Notes under the pieces: model-generated
Told to the model about the DNA's origin: nothing
Databases searched by the model: none
Seen by the model: the letters and a program-made list of their open reading frames with translations, nothing else
Shown: positions 34,097 to 43,469 of the stretch, piece after piece
How positions within the stretch are numbered: the first letter of the stretch is position 1
Layout: each line of letters begins with the position of its first letter
Translations under genes and position numbers: made by a program
NCBI RefSeq assembly: GCF_900117415.1
Contig: NZ_FPEI01000005.1
Coordinates: 496,001-560,000, forward strand
Length of the DNA stretch: 64,000 nt
Source of the DNA: Hyphomicrobium sp. CS1BSMeth3
Lineage (GTDB): Bacteria; Pseudomonadota; Alphaproteobacteria; Rhizobiales; Hyphomicrobiaceae
Direction of reading: 5' to 3'

Positions 34097-35530
34097 ATGA
34101 GTGTGGAGAAGGGCCTCAAGTATTTCATCAACGGTTCCTGGGCCGATCCGGTCGGTGCGACGGCGATCGACGTCATCAATCCCGCGACCGAGCAGCCCTT
34201 CGCCAAAGTAGCGCTCGGCACGAAGGCCGACGTGGACCGCGCCGTTGCCGCCGCGCGCGCGGCCTTCCCGGCATTTGCCGCAAGCTCGCGCGAGGAGCGC
34301 CTCGCCCTCCTCGAGAAGATCGCGGCGATCTACAAACGCCGCTTCGGCGAGATGGGCGAAACCATCAGCCGCGAGATGGGCGCGCCGCTCTCTTTCGCGA
34401 CTCGCTTTCAGGCCGGCGCCGGCATGGGCCACTTCCGCACCATGCACGGCATTCTCAAGACCTATCCCTTCGAGGAAGCACACGGCGCGACGGAGATCCT
34501 GCGCGAGCCGATCGGCGTCGTCGGCATGATCACGCCGTGGAACTGGCCGGCGAACCAGATCTCCTGCAAGATTGCGGCGGCGCTGGCTGCAGGCTGCACG
34601 ATGGTGCTCAAGCCTTCGGAAGTCGCGCCGTTCTCCGCCATTCTCATCGCCGAGATGCTGGAAGAAGCAGATGTGCCGGCTGGCGTCTTCAATCTCGTCC
34701 ACGGCGACAGGGTCGTCGGCCAGGCCATGGCCGAGCATCCGCAGATCGACTGCATGTCGTTCACGGGCTCGACGGGCGCCGGCATCGACGTCGCCATTCG
34801 CGCGGCGCCGACGGTCAAGCGCGTCGGCCAGGAGCTCGGCGGCAAGTCGGCCAACATCCTGCTTGATGATGTCGACTGGTCGAAGGCCGTGACGGAAGGT
34901 GTGAAGCTCTGCTTCCGCAATTCCGGCCAGTCGTGCAATTCGCCGACGCGGATGCTCGTACCTGCGGAACGCATGGGCGAGGTCGCCGAGATCGCGAAGG
35001 CCGCAGCACTGAGCATGAAGGTCGGTGATCCGGCAGCGGCCGACAGCGAATTGGGACCGGTCGTCTCGGACCTGCAGTGGCGCAAGATCCAGGATCTCAT
35101 CCAGTCCGGTATCTCGGAGGGCGCGACGCTCGTGACCGGCGGTCCCGGCAAACCCGAGGGCCTCAACCAGGGCTACTACGTGAAGCCGACCGTGTTCGCG
35201 GACGTGAAGCCGGACATGCGGATCGCGCGCGAGGAGATCTTCGGACCCGTGCTCTCGATCCTGCCCTACAAGGACGAGGCCGATGCCATCCGCATCGCCA
35301 ACGACCACATGTTCGGCCTCGCCGGCTACGTCCACTCGTCCGATCGCGATCGGGCGAAGCGCGTCGCGCGGCAGGTGCGCGCCGGCATGGTGACGCTGAA
35401 CATGGCAGCCGCCGACCCGGCTGCCCCCTTCGGCGGCTATCGCCAGTCCGGCAATGGCCGCGAATGGGGCCAGCACGGCATCGAGGAGTACCTCGAGATC
35501 AAGGCCGTCATGGGCTGGAACGCCGCCTGA
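34097..35530 (+). CDS. Aldehyde dehydrogenase family protein
   Basis: NAD(P)-dependent aldehyde dehydrogenase of 477 residues from MSVEKGLKYF, the start with a GGGAGA ribosome site. Features are GVVGMITPWNWPANQISCKIAAALAAG, MVLKPSEVAP, SFTGSTGAGIDV (cofactor site), QELGGKSANI (general-base Glu), and RNSGQSCNSPTRM with the catalytic Cys. FGPVLSILPY and the C-terminal PFGGYRQSGNGREWG complete the pattern. It oxidises an aldehyde to the acid; the substrate is unknown. It is followed by a hairpin that overlaps the rnpB promoter. Confidence 0.93.
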   Translation: MSVEKGLKYFINGSWADPVGATAIDVINPATEQPFAKVALGTKADVDRAVAAARAAFPAFAASSREERLALLEKIAAIYKRRFGEMGETISREMGAPLSFATRFQAGAGMGHFRTMHGILKTYPFEEAHGATEILREPIGVVGMITPWNWPANQISCKIAAALAAGCTMVLKPSEVAPFSAILIAEMLEEADVPAGVFNLVHGDRVVGQAMAEHPQIDCMSFTGSTGAGIDVAIRAAPTVKRVGQELGGKSANILLDDVDWSKAVTEGVKLCFRNSGQSCNSPTRMLVPAERMGEVAEIAKAAALSMKVGDPAAADSELGPVVSDLQWRKIQDLIQSGISEGATLVTGGPGKPEGLNQGYYVKPTVFADVKPDMRIAREEIFGPVLSILPYKDEADAIRIANDHMFGLAGYVHSSDRDRAKRVARQVRAGMVTLNMAAADPAAPFGGYRQSGNGREWGQHGIEEYLEIKAVMGWNAA

Positions 35531-35562
35531 TCGCCCCTGCTAACCGGGACTGCTGGAAGACC

Positions 35563-35592
35563 TTGACGGGGGGCCATGCGCCCCCCTTATTG
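35563..35592 (+). promoter_or_regulatory. Predicted rnpB promoter
   Basis: TTGACG (35563-35568) and TTATTG (35587-35592) are separated by 18 bases, and the RNA 5' end predicted from helix P1 is 35601, nine bases further on. The spacer contains the hairpin described at 35568. Confidence 0.65.
35568..35591 (+). terminator. Terminator-like hairpin after the aldehyde dehydrogenase gene
   Basis: GGGGGGC and GCCCCCC arms (7 bp) around a 5-nt loop, then TTATT. It lies wholly inside the spacer between the -35 and -10 elements of the predicted rnpB promoter. Confidence 0.65.
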
Positions 35593-35600
35593 CTGCTCAT

Positions 35601-36005
<405 letters not shown>

Positions 36006-36018
36006 ATGATTTTTTCTT

Positions 36019-36076
36019 GCCGCGGGCTGCTGGGAAGGAGTGCTAACGCCTTCCAATGTGGTGCCATGCCCGCGGC
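36019..36076 (+). repeat. 58-nt structured intergenic repeat, copy B
   Basis: Same outer arms GCCGCGGGC/GCCCGCGGC and length as copy A (16939-16996, minus). The inner stem is GGAAGG/CCTTCC instead of AAGAGG/CCTCTT. It starts just after the T-run that ends the rnpB transcript (36010-36015) and precedes the 3' end of the converging Na/Pi cotransporter gene. Confidence 0.8.
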
Positions 36077-36103
36077 GGCCATAGCGATAGTGGATCATTC
36101 GTA

Positions 36104-36160
36104 GCCACGGGGCTGCTGGGAAGGGGTGCTGTCGCCTTCCGCAGCTATGGCGCAGCAGAT
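36104..36160 (+). repeat. Diverged third copy of the structured repeat
   Basis: Bases 36110-36140 match 36024-36054 of copy B at 28 of 31 positions, 86 bases downstream. The inner stem GGAAGG/CCTTCC is kept. The outer arms of A and B are replaced by a CTGCTG (36113-36118)/CAGCAG (36153-36158) pairing. Confidence 0.6.
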
Positions 36161-36174
36161 GGCCCGGCACGGCG

Positions 36175-37860
36175 TCAGCTCGGGCGGTGCTGCGGCTCGC
36201 CCGGCACCGTGTCCTCATCCCGAAGCCGCGAGCGCCTGATGGAACCCGTCCGCTCGAGGATCGGATAGGCCACCGACGCAATATGTGCCGCGATACGCTT
36301 CAGATCGCGCGTTATGTCGATGTGCAGCGAGCTCGTTTCGATGCTCTGCGGCTTGCCCTCTCTGAGCCGCCGCAGATGGTTGTCATTGGCCTCCTGCTCG
36401 AGATCGCGCATCCGATCCTTCTCCGCCATCAGCGCTCTCGCAGACTGGATGTCGCCGAGCACGAAGACGCTCGTCGCGAGATGGAGATTGTCCAGCAGGC
36501 AACGATGCATGTTGCTGATCTCCTCCAGGCCATCGTCGGAGAAGGTGAGCTTGCGCTTGATCTTCTTCGCGGCCAGCTCGCGCAGGTTCTTGTCCAGGAT
36601 GTCACCGACGTGCTCGAGATTGATCGTGAACGCAAGGATGTCCGAGCAGCGATTCGCATCGACCTCACTGAGCCCGTCCTGACGGCTGATGGCCATCAGG
36701 TGCTGCTTGACGGCGTTGTGCAGCCGGTCGAGGTCATCGTCCATCTCCGCCAGCGTCGCAAGGAGCTTGCGGTCGTCGCTGCGCAGGGCCTCGAGGAACG
36801 TCGTGAGCATCGTCTGCACGATATCCACCATGCGCAGCACTTCGCGCGTCGCGTCCGCAAGCGCGAGGCTCGGCGACTTCACGACCGCGGCATCGAGGTA
36901 CTGCGGCGCGCCAGGATCGGCAGCAGTCGGGCCGGGAGGGATCAGCTTCGCGCAGAGGCGCGCCAGCGGGTCCAGCAGTCCGATGAACACGACGGCCAGC
37001 GCCACATTGAAAAGCGTGTGAAAGTTGGCCACCTGACGGGCGGGGCTTGCATCCAGAGCCGCCATCGCATCGGCAAGCCACGGCAGCACCGGAATGGCGA
37101 CCAGGCATCCCGCGCAGCGCACAATGAGATTGCCGAGCGCAAGCTGCCGCGCGGCCTTGTTCGTGCCGGCGGCGAAGTACTGCGGAATGACGTTGCCGAG
37201 ATTGGCGCCGAGCACGAGCGCGATTGCCGCGACGGGCGCGACGATCTGGTGCTCCGCCAGCGTCATGATCAGCAGCACTGCCGCAATGCTCGAGTAGGCG
37301 GCCCACGTCAGCAGCGCGGCGAGCACGATGTCGATGATCGGGTCCGCCGACACGATCGCGAACAGATCGCGCAGCGCAGCCGTCTTTTCGACCGGCTCGA
37401 TGGTCGAAACGATGAGATGCAGGGCGAGCAGGATGAGCCCGATGCCGATGGATACGCGCCCGAGATCGCGCGTGCGCGTTCTGCCGCCCCGATTGAAGGC
37501 GATGACGCCCGCCAGCATGAACAGCGGCGCCACGGCCGACACCTTGAAGCTCAACACCTGCACGATCAGCGTCGTGCCGACATTGGCGCCGAGCGTCACG
37601 GCAAGGGCCGGCACGATCGTCATGAAGCCGGCGGCGATGAAGCTCGTCGACATCAGCGCGGTTGCCGTGCTGCTCTGAAGAAGCGCGGTAATGCCCATAC
37701 CGGCGAGAAACGCCTTCCAGCGGCTCTTGAGACCGGTCGCGAGGAACCGGCGCAGGTTGCCGCCGAAGGCGCGCACCATGCCCGTGTGCACCATGCGCAT
37801 GCCCCACAGGAGGAGCGCAACGAAACCAGCAAGCTGGAGCAGTACGAAGGTGGCTGACAT
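36175..37860 (-). CDS. Na/Pi cotransporter family protein (NptA type, PhoU-like C-terminus)
   Basis: 561 residues. The N-terminal 310 residues hold two Na/Pi-cotransporter repeats: GITALLQSSTATALMSTSF followed by VTLGANVGTTLIVQVLSF, and LVLGANLGNVIPQYFAAGTN. The C-terminal 220 residues form a PhoU-like helical domain (LHNAVKQHLMAISR; DILAFTINLEHVGDILDKNL; AEKDRMRDLEQEAND). It imports phosphate with sodium across the inner membrane. A perfect Pho box lies about 97-114 bases upstream of the start, so PhoB control under phosphate limitation is expected. Confidence 0.93.
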   Translation of the reverse strand: MSATFVLLQLAGFVALLLWGMRMVHTGMVRAFGGNLRRFLATGLKSRWKAFLAGMGITALLQSSTATALMSTSFIAAGFMTIVPALAVTLGANVGTTLIVQVLSFKVSAVAPLFMLAGVIAFNRGGRTRTRDLGRVSIGIGLILLALHLIVSTIEPVEKTAALRDLFAIVSADPIIDIVLAALLTWAAYSSIAAVLLIMTLAEHQIVAPVAAIALVLGANLGNVIPQYFAAGTNKAARQLALGNLIVRCAGCLVAIPVLPWLADAMAALDASPARQVANFHTLFNVALAVVFIGLLDPLARLCAKLIPPGPTAADPGAPQYLDAAVVKSPSLALADATREVLRMVDIVQTMLTTFLEALRSDDRKLLATLAEMDDDLDRLHNAVKQHLMAISRQDGLSEVDANRCSDILAFTINLEHVGDILDKNLRELAAKKIKRKLTFSDDGLEEISNMHRCLLDNLHLATSVFVLGDIQSARALMAEKDRMRDLEQEANDNHLRRLREGKPQSIETSSLHIDITRDLKRIAAHIASVAYPILERTGSIRRSRLRDEDTVPGEPQHRPS

Positions 37861-37956
37861 AACCCGCGCTCCTTGGTCCTGGCAGCGGCGAGCTGCCCCA
37901 AGCTATGAGCCAAGCAGGGGAATTTGGCCCCGTCCGACATGGGACGCAAGCCTAAT

Positions 37957-37974
37957 ATGACAGTTTTATGACAG
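37957..37974 (-). promoter_or_regulatory. Pho box
   Basis: On the minus strand two exact CTGTCAT repeats are separated by AAAA, the consensus 18-bp PhoB-binding unit. It faces the Na/Pi cotransporter gene starting at 37860. Confidence 0.85.
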
Positions 37975-38037
37975 TCTGTTCCGCAGGACGCCAACGCCCT
38001 TGCAGAACGTTCCGCGACAGGATCGGTTCAAGGGCGT

Positions 38038-40461
38038 TCAGCCGCGGACGTCACCGCCCGTCGCGCGCTTCACCTCGGCGATCACCTTCTTGGAAACGGC
38101 GTCGATTTCGGCGTCCGTCAGCGTCTTCTCCGTCGGCGAAAGCGTCACCTCGATGGCGAGCGACTTCTTGCCGGCGCCGAGCGCATCGCCTTCGAACAGG
38201 TCGAACACCCGGACGTTGGAAATCAGCGCCTTGTCGGCCGCAGAGGCCGCCTTAATGACATCGCCAGCGGCCACATCGCGATCCAGCAGGAAGGCGAAAT
38301 CGCGTCTCACGGGCAGCAGATCAGCAGCCGCGAGTGGCGACCGCGCGCGTGCCTTCCTCTTCTCGGCCGGCAACGCGCTCACGAACACCTCGAAGGCCGA
38401 GGCCGGCCCCGTCACGTCGAGCGTCTTCAGCGTCGCGGGATGGATCTCGCCGAAGTGGGCGAGCACGACCTTCGGCCCGAGCCGTAGCGTACCCGAGCGG
38501 CCCGGATGGAACCATGCGGGGGCATCACGCGTGATCTGCGCGCGCGCCGGATCAATGCCGAGCGCCGCCAGCAGCGCCGCCGCGTCCGCCTTGACGTCGA
38601 AGACATCGGCGGGCTTTGCGGCACCATCCCAATGGCGGCCGTGCCCAATGAGTTGCGCTGCGCCGGCACGCACGCCGGACGCGAGCAGGAGCTGGTCCTC
38701 GGGCTTGTCGCCCTTATAGGCCTGCCCGACCTCGAAGAGCGCCACATCGGCAAAACCGCGATTGCGATTGCGCTGCGCCGCCGTCAGCAGGCCCGGGAGC
38801 AGGCTCGGCCGCATGGAGCTCATCTCGGTCGAGATGGGGTTCGCAAGCTCCAGCGCATCGCTGCCACCACCGAAGTGCTCGGCCCAGGCGCGCGGCGTGA
38901 ACGACCATGTGATAGCCTCGACCATGCCCCGCGTCGCGAGGACGCGGCGCGCACGCCGGGCGCGCTTCTGCACGTCAGTCAGCACCGCGCGCGTGACGCC
39001 GTGCTGGCGTGGCATGGCGGCCGGCGGCACCTTGTCGAGACCGGCAATGCGCACGATCTCCTCGACGACGTCGGCCGCGCCATGGACATCCGGGCGCCAC
39101 GTCGGCACCGTCACTTTGACGTTCTCGCCCGGGCCATCGATCTCGAAACCCAATGCGTTCAGCGTCTTGCGCGCATCGCTCGTCTTGAGATCGAGACCCG
39201 CAAGCTTCTTCACGCGCGAGAAGGCGAACGAGATCACGGTCTTCTTGATCGGCTCCTTGCCGGCAATCTTGGCGCGAGACGGCTCGCCGCCCGCGAAATC
39301 GAGCATGAGACGCGTGCCGAGGTCGAGCCCACCCTTGATGAAGGCCGGATCGACACCGCGCTCGAAGCGGTAGCGCGCATCCGTCTGCAGGCCGGCCTTG
39401 CGGCCCGTCGCGGCGGTCAGCAATGGATCGAAGTAGGCGCACTCGATCAGCACGTTCGTCGTCTCGTGCGTCGAGCCCGACTCTTCGCCCCCCATGATGC
39501 CGCCGAAGCCGAGCACGTGCTGCGTGTCGGCGATCACGCACATGCCGTCCTCGACAATGTGCTCCTTGCCGTCGAGACCCAGAAAGCGCTCGCCGTTGCG
39601 CCCGTTGCGCGCCCGGATGGCACCGATCACGCGGTCGGCATCGTAGACGTGCAGCGGACGGCCGCGGTCGATGCTCACATAGTTGGTCACGTCGACGACG
39701 GCATTGATGGGCCTGAGGCCGATCGCCTTCAATCGCTGCTGCACCCACGCGGGCGAATGGCCGTTCTTGATGCCGCGGATATAGCGGCCGGCGAACACCG
39801 GGCAGGCGTGCTTAAGCTCCGGCGGGAATTCGAGCAGGATATCGATCGGGCACTCGTACTTGCCTTCGACGCCGGGTGTCGGCAGCTCCGGCTTGAGCTT
39901 GCCGAGACCGCAGGCGGCGATGTCGCGCGCAATGCCGCGCACGCCCGTGCAGTCCGGCCGGTTCGGCGTGAGCTTGACCTCGATGACGGGATCATCGAGG
40001 CCCATGATGTCGACATACCGCTTGCCGACATCCTTCGCGTGGGCCTCGCCGAGGTCGATGATGCCCTCGTGATCCTCGGAAAGCTCGAGCTCGCGCTCGG
40101 AGACGAGCATGCCGTTCGAGACGACGCCGCGCACGGGGCGCTTGTCGAGCGTGATGCCCGTGCCGGGGATATAGCTGCCGAGCGGCGCGAACACGCCGAT
40201 CATGCCTGTACGCGCGTTCGGCGCCCCGCAGACCACCTCGACGACACCCGAGCCGGTATCGACCTGACAGACGCGCAGCTTGTCGGCGTTGGGATGCGGC
40301 TTGGCATCGACCACGCGCGCGATGACGAACGGGCTCAGCGCCTTGGCCGGCTCCTCGACGCCTTCGACCTCGAGGCCGATGATCGACAGGCGGTCGACGA
40401 TCTCATCCAGCGGGGTGGTCGTGTCCAGGTGGTCCCGGAGCCAGTTGAACGTGAATTTCAT
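38038..40461 (-). CDS. pheT: Phenylalanyl-tRNA synthetase beta subunit
   Basis: 807 residues from MKFTFNWLRDHLD, the universal PheT start. Domains: N-terminal B1 and tRNA-binding OB fold (VIARVVDAKPHPNADKLRVCQVD), B3/B4 editing region (TGVRGIARDIAACGL; NAVVDVTNYV), B5 domain, a catalytic-like domain (GRKAGLQTDARYRFERGVDP; ARRVLATRGMVEAITWSF), and a C-terminal anticodon-binding fold (LLPVRRDFAFLLDRDV). It forms an alpha2-beta2 enzyme with PheS. The pheS gene is not adjacent; the next gene upstream is infC, 174 bases away. Confidence 0.96.
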   Translation of the reverse strand: MKFTFNWLRDHLDTTTPLDEIVDRLSIIGLEVEGVEEPAKALSPFVIARVVDAKPHPNADKLRVCQVDTGSGVVEVVCGAPNARTGMIGVFAPLGSYIPGTGITLDKRPVRGVVSNGMLVSERELELSEDHEGIIDLGEAHAKDVGKRYVDIMGLDDPVIEVKLTPNRPDCTGVRGIARDIAACGLGKLKPELPTPGVEGKYECPIDILLEFPPELKHACPVFAGRYIRGIKNGHSPAWVQQRLKAIGLRPINAVVDVTNYVSIDRGRPLHVYDADRVIGAIRARNGRNGERFLGLDGKEHIVEDGMCVIADTQHVLGFGGIMGGEESGSTHETTNVLIECAYFDPLLTAATGRKAGLQTDARYRFERGVDPAFIKGGLDLGTRLMLDFAGGEPSRAKIAGKEPIKKTVISFAFSRVKKLAGLDLKTSDARKTLNALGFEIDGPGENVKVTVPTWRPDVHGAADVVEEIVRIAGLDKVPPAAMPRQHGVTRAVLTDVQKRARRARRVLATRGMVEAITWSFTPRAWAEHFGGGSDALELANPISTEMSSMRPSLLPGLLTAAQRNRNRGFADVALFEVGQAYKGDKPEDQLLLASGVRAGAAQLIGHGRHWDGAAKPADVFDVKADAAALLAALGIDPARAQITRDAPAWFHPGRSGTLRLGPKVVLAHFGEIHPATLKTLDVTGPASAFEVFVSALPAEKRKARARSPLAAADLLPVRRDFAFLLDRDVAAGDVIKAASAADKALISNVRVFDLFEGDALGAGKKSLAIEVTLSPTEKTLTDAEIDAVSKKVIAEVKRATGGDVRG

Positions 40462-40547
40462 GAACGGGTCTCGCAATGAGGCGCGGCCGCCGGGGTCTGC
40501 CGGCGGCGCCACTCATGGAACGATTTCAAGGGAATTTCAACCGCACG

Positions 40548-40586
40548 GGCAGGCGGCGGCGCCATCCGGGTGCCGCCCGGCCTGCC
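40548..40586 (-). terminator. GC-rich hairpin between infC and pheT
   Basis: Outer arms GGCAGGC/GCCTGCC and inner arms GGCGGC/GCCGCC form a long imperfect stem-loop in the infC-pheT gap. There is no T-run on the minus strand, so partial attenuation or RNA processing is more likely than full termination. Confidence 0.45.
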
Positions 40587-40635
40587 ACTTGATGCCCTCC
40601 GAGCCCGATGGGGCGGGGAGGGCGGCGGCTCGGCG

Positions 40636-41175
40636 CTATTTTGGCGCGAGCACCATGACCATCTGGCGGCCTTCGAGGCGCGGCTCAGACTCGACCTTGC
40701 TGATCTCCTGGACCTCGGCCTTGACCCGCTGGAGCACGGCCATGCCGAGCTGCTGGTGGGCCATCTCGCGGCCACGGAAACGCAGGGTCACCTTGACCTT
40801 GTCCCCTTCCTCGAAGAAGCGCTTGATGGCGCGCATCTTCACGTCGTAGTCGTGATCATCGATGCTGGGACGCATCTTGATCTCTTTGATCTCGACGATT
40901 TTCTGCTTCTTGCGGGCCTCGGCCTGCTTCTTCTGCTCCTGGAACTTGAACTTGCCATAGTCCAGGATCTTCGCGACCGGGGGTACGGCGTCGGGCGACA
41001 CCTCGACGAGGTCGAGCCCGGCTTCCTCTGCCTTGCGGAGCGCATCGAGCGTCTCGACAACGCCAATGTTCTCCCCATCCGCATCGATCAGGCGTACTGT
41101 TCGCGAGCGGATGGAATCATTGATTCTGGGGCCGGATGGTTCGCGCTCCGGGCCTGCGCGCATTGGACGGCGTAT
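40636..41175 (-). CDS. infC: Translation initiation factor IF-3 (AUA start codon)
   Basis: IF-3 of 179 residues. The body is unmistakable: [90 protein letters not shown] and VMVLAPK. The start is inferred to be ATA at 41175. It gives (M)RRPMRAGPE, aligning with rhizobial IF-3 proteins that begin MRRPF, and AGGAG lies seven bases before it. The first ATG (41163) is 19 bases from that site, too far. A rare start codon is the known basis of IF-3 autoregulation, since IF-3 rejects non-standard initiation codons. It binds the 30S subunit and checks initiation. Confidence 0.93.
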   Translation of the reverse strand: MRRPMRAGPEREPSGPRINDSIRSRTVRLIDADGENIGVVETLDALRKAEEAGLDLVEVSPDAVPPVAKILDYGKFKFQEQKKQAEARKKQKIVEIKEIKMRPSIDDHDYDVKMRAIKRFFEEGDKVKVTLRFRGREMAHQQLGMAVLQRVKAEVQEISKVESEPRLEGRQMVMVLAPK

Positions 41176-41579
41176 GTTGCATCTCCTGAAATTGGCCGAA
41201 CGATCAAAATTTGAGGAACCTGCCCGAGTATATCGTGTCACCCCGGCCGCAGGCGACAACTCGACGCAGAAACGGCACTAGAGAAGGGCGATTTTCCGAC
41301 GCCTGTCAAGCGGGCGCAGGGACTTCGACGGTGACAGTTGCATGAGCCGCAGGGCAGCCGCTCCCTGAGCGCTTCATCGCCTGCGTGCCCGCGCGGAAAG
41401 GCCGACTTTTGCAGTCGGGACTTGTCTCCGGCGGATGATTAACTCACTCTGTCCGGACATCTGCTCAGGCCATACCCGGCCAACGCCGGCAACCATAGAC
41501 GAGCGGCAGCCCATGCCGCCGGACGAGGAGACGCAGGACCGCCGATAGCGGCACAGCCAGCCCGTATGGAGCGCCCCCC
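41176..41579. other. Intergenic region between infC and the first flavin oxidoreductase gene
   Basis: 404 bases between divergent genes. It must hold the infC leader and the promoter of the oxidoreductase gene. A small hairpin CCGACT/AGTCGG lies at 41402-41418. No RNA gene or further coding sequence is supported. Confidence 0.5.
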
Positions 41580-42923
41580 ATGAAGCTGATGTGGTTCCAC
41601 CTCATGCCATACACCGAGCTCCCCGATGACTTCCGGGACAAGCATCCCTCGGTGTGGGTCGACATCCATTCCTCGCTCTTCGACCCCAAGCGCGCCCACC
41701 ATATGTACAACGACTTCATGGACGAGATGGAGTTCGCGGCGGACTGCGGCTTCGATGCCATCTGCTGCAACGAGCACCACTCGAACGGCTATGGCCTCAT
41801 GCCCTCGCCGAACTTGATCGCGACGGCGCTCGCGCGACGCACGACCGACACGGCGATCTGCGTGATGGGCAACAGCCTCGCGCTCTACAATCCGCCGACG
41901 CGCGTCGCGGAAGAATTCGCGATGATCGACTGCATCTCGGGTGGTCGCCTCATCGCCGGCTTTCCCGTCGGCACGCCCATGGACACGACCTTCGCCTACG
42001 GTCAGAACCCCTCGATGCTGCGCGAGCGCTATCTCGAAGCGCACGATCTCGTGATGCGCGCCTGGCAAGAGAAGGACACGTTCGCCTTCAACGGTCGCTT
42101 CAATCAGCAGCGTTACGTGAACATCTGGCCGCGCCCCGTGCAGCAGCCGCATCCGCCAGTGTGGATTCCCGGTGGCGGCTCCGTCGAGACGTGGCGGTGG
42201 TGCGCGGAGATGGACTACGTCTACTGCTATCTCTCCTACTACGGCTACAAGGCCGGGCAGGCGACGATGCAGGGCTTCTGGAGCGAGATGGATCGGCTCG
42301 GCAAGGACCGCAATCCCTACCGCGCGGGCTTCCTCCAGTTCGTCGGCGTCGCCGAGAGCCGCTCCGAAGCCATGGAGCGCTACGCGGAAGCCGCCGAGTA
42401 CTTCTACGGCCGCTGCCTGCACGTCGATCCGCGCTTTGCTTCCCCGCCCGGCTACAACACCGAGGCGACGATGCGCGCGGGCCTCGAAAGCCAGGTAAAA
42501 CGTGCCGCGGAAGAGGCTGCCCGCGCGCAAAGCGAGAGTGCGCAGCCGGGCCACAACAAGCCCAAGGACCAGCTCGCCGGCGTCACGACGGGCACCACCG
42601 CCGGCACGCGCTTCAACATGGTCGCGCGCAATATGGAGGACATCGTCGAGCGCGGCTATGTCGTCGTCGGCTCGCCGAAGGACGTGGCGGAGCAGCTCGA
42701 ATACGTCGCAAAGACGCTCAACGTCGGGCACTTCATGCTGCTTCTCCAGTACGGCAACATGTCCAAGGAGCTGACGAAGTACAATACGAAGCTCTTTGCC
42801 GAGCAGGTCATGCCGAAGCTGAAGCCTTTGTTCTCGGAGTGGGAGGACAAGTGGTGGCCGAAGCCCATGGAGAAGTCCGCGCGCGCCGCGCTGCCGGCAT
42901 TCCGACCAGCGGCCGCGGAGTAG
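41580..42923 (+). CDS. Luciferase-like (LLM-class) flavin-dependent oxidoreductase, copy 1
   Basis: 447-residue member of the bacterial luciferase superfamily, a TIM barrel using reduced flavin and normally oxygen. Features include MLWFHLMPY-type start (MKLMWFHLMPYTELP), CCNEHHSNGYGLMPSPN, RLIAGFPVGTPMDT and QPHPPVWIPGGGSVETW, near the flavin site. It is nearly identical over most of its length to the 432-residue protein at 51022, with shared DNA blocks (50 of 50 bases at 41649-41698 versus 51091-51140). It differs by a Thr/Gly-rich insertion near residues 320-340. Substrate is unknown; close relatives include alkane and amine monooxygenases. Confidence 0.9.
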   Translation: MKLMWFHLMPYTELPDDFRDKHPSVWVDIHSSLFDPKRAHHMYNDFMDEMEFAADCGFDAICCNEHHSNGYGLMPSPNLIATALARRTTDTAICVMGNSLALYNPPTRVAEEFAMIDCISGGRLIAGFPVGTPMDTTFAYGQNPSMLRERYLEAHDLVMRAWQEKDTFAFNGRFNQQRYVNIWPRPVQQPHPPVWIPGGGSVETWRWCAEMDYVYCYLSYYGYKAGQATMQGFWSEMDRLGKDRNPYRAGFLQFVGVAESRSEAMERYAEAAEYFYGRCLHVDPRFASPPGYNTEATMRAGLESQVKRAAEEAARAQSESAQPGHNKPKDQLAGVTTGTTAGTRFNMVARNMEDIVERGYVVVGSPKDVAEQLEYVAKTLNVGHFMLLLQYGNMSKELTKYNTKLFAEQVMPKLKPLFSEWEDKWWPKPMEKSARAALPAFRPAAAE

Positions 42924-42943
42924 AGGCGAGCGCCGGTGGCATC

Positions 42944-43459
42944 ATGGAGCGCGTGCTCATACTCGGCAGCCCCGGCGCTGGCAAAACAACGTTTGCCAGG
43001 CGATTGGCCGAGCGCTCGGGGCTACCGCTAGTCCATCTCGATAAGCACTTCTGGCAGCCCGGCTGGGTCGAGTCGTCCCCCGACGAATGGCAGCGGACCG
43101 TCGAGAAACTGGTGCAGCAGCCGCGCTGGATCATGGATGGCGACTACAGCCGGACGCTCGGCCTGCGCCTCCAGCGCGCCGATACGGCCTTTCTGCTGGA
43201 CACGCCGCGCTGGCTGAATTTGACGCGCGTCATGCGGCGCGTTGCAATCGGCTATGGGCGCACGCGTCCCGACCTTGCGGATGGATGCCCGGAGCGCCTT
43301 GACTGGGAATTCCTGCAGTACGTCTGGAACTACCCGAGGAAACTCCGCCCGCGAATTGCAGCGATGCTGGAGGAATATGGCGGAAAGGTCGTCACGTTCC
43401 GGAGCAGCCGGGAGATCGACAAGTACCTCGCCGAGTACGCTCCACGGACACGCGTTTAA
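42944..43459 (+). CDS. P-loop NTPase, adenylate kinase/topology-modulation-like
   Basis: 171 residues. The N-terminal Walker A LILGSPGAGKTTFARRLAERSG is followed by LPLVHLDKHFWQPGWVE and WIMDGDYSRTL. This layout is seen in small nucleoside/nucleotide kinase-like proteins often named FlaR or topology modulation proteins. A lid-like Arg-rich segment (RVMRRVAIGYGRTRPD) and a C-terminal VTFRSSREIDKYL follow. The true substrate of this family is not established. It is 20 bases downstream of the flavin oxidoreductase gene and converges on the membrane-complex operon. Confidence 0.85.
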   Translation: MERVLILGSPGAGKTTFARRLAERSGLPLVHLDKHFWQPGWVESSPDEWQRTVEKLVQQPRWIMDGDYSRTLGLRLQRADTAFLLDTPRWLNLTRVMRRVAIGYGRTRPDLADGCPERLDWEFLQYVWNYPRKLRPRIAAMLEEYGGKVVTFRSSREIDKYLAEYAPRTRV

Positions 43460-43469
43460 GGTACGCCCC

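Noticed and set aside
37976-37995. CTGTTCCGCAGG near the Pho box as a sixth dyad site
   Set aside because: Only the first half-site matches; the second half is absent.
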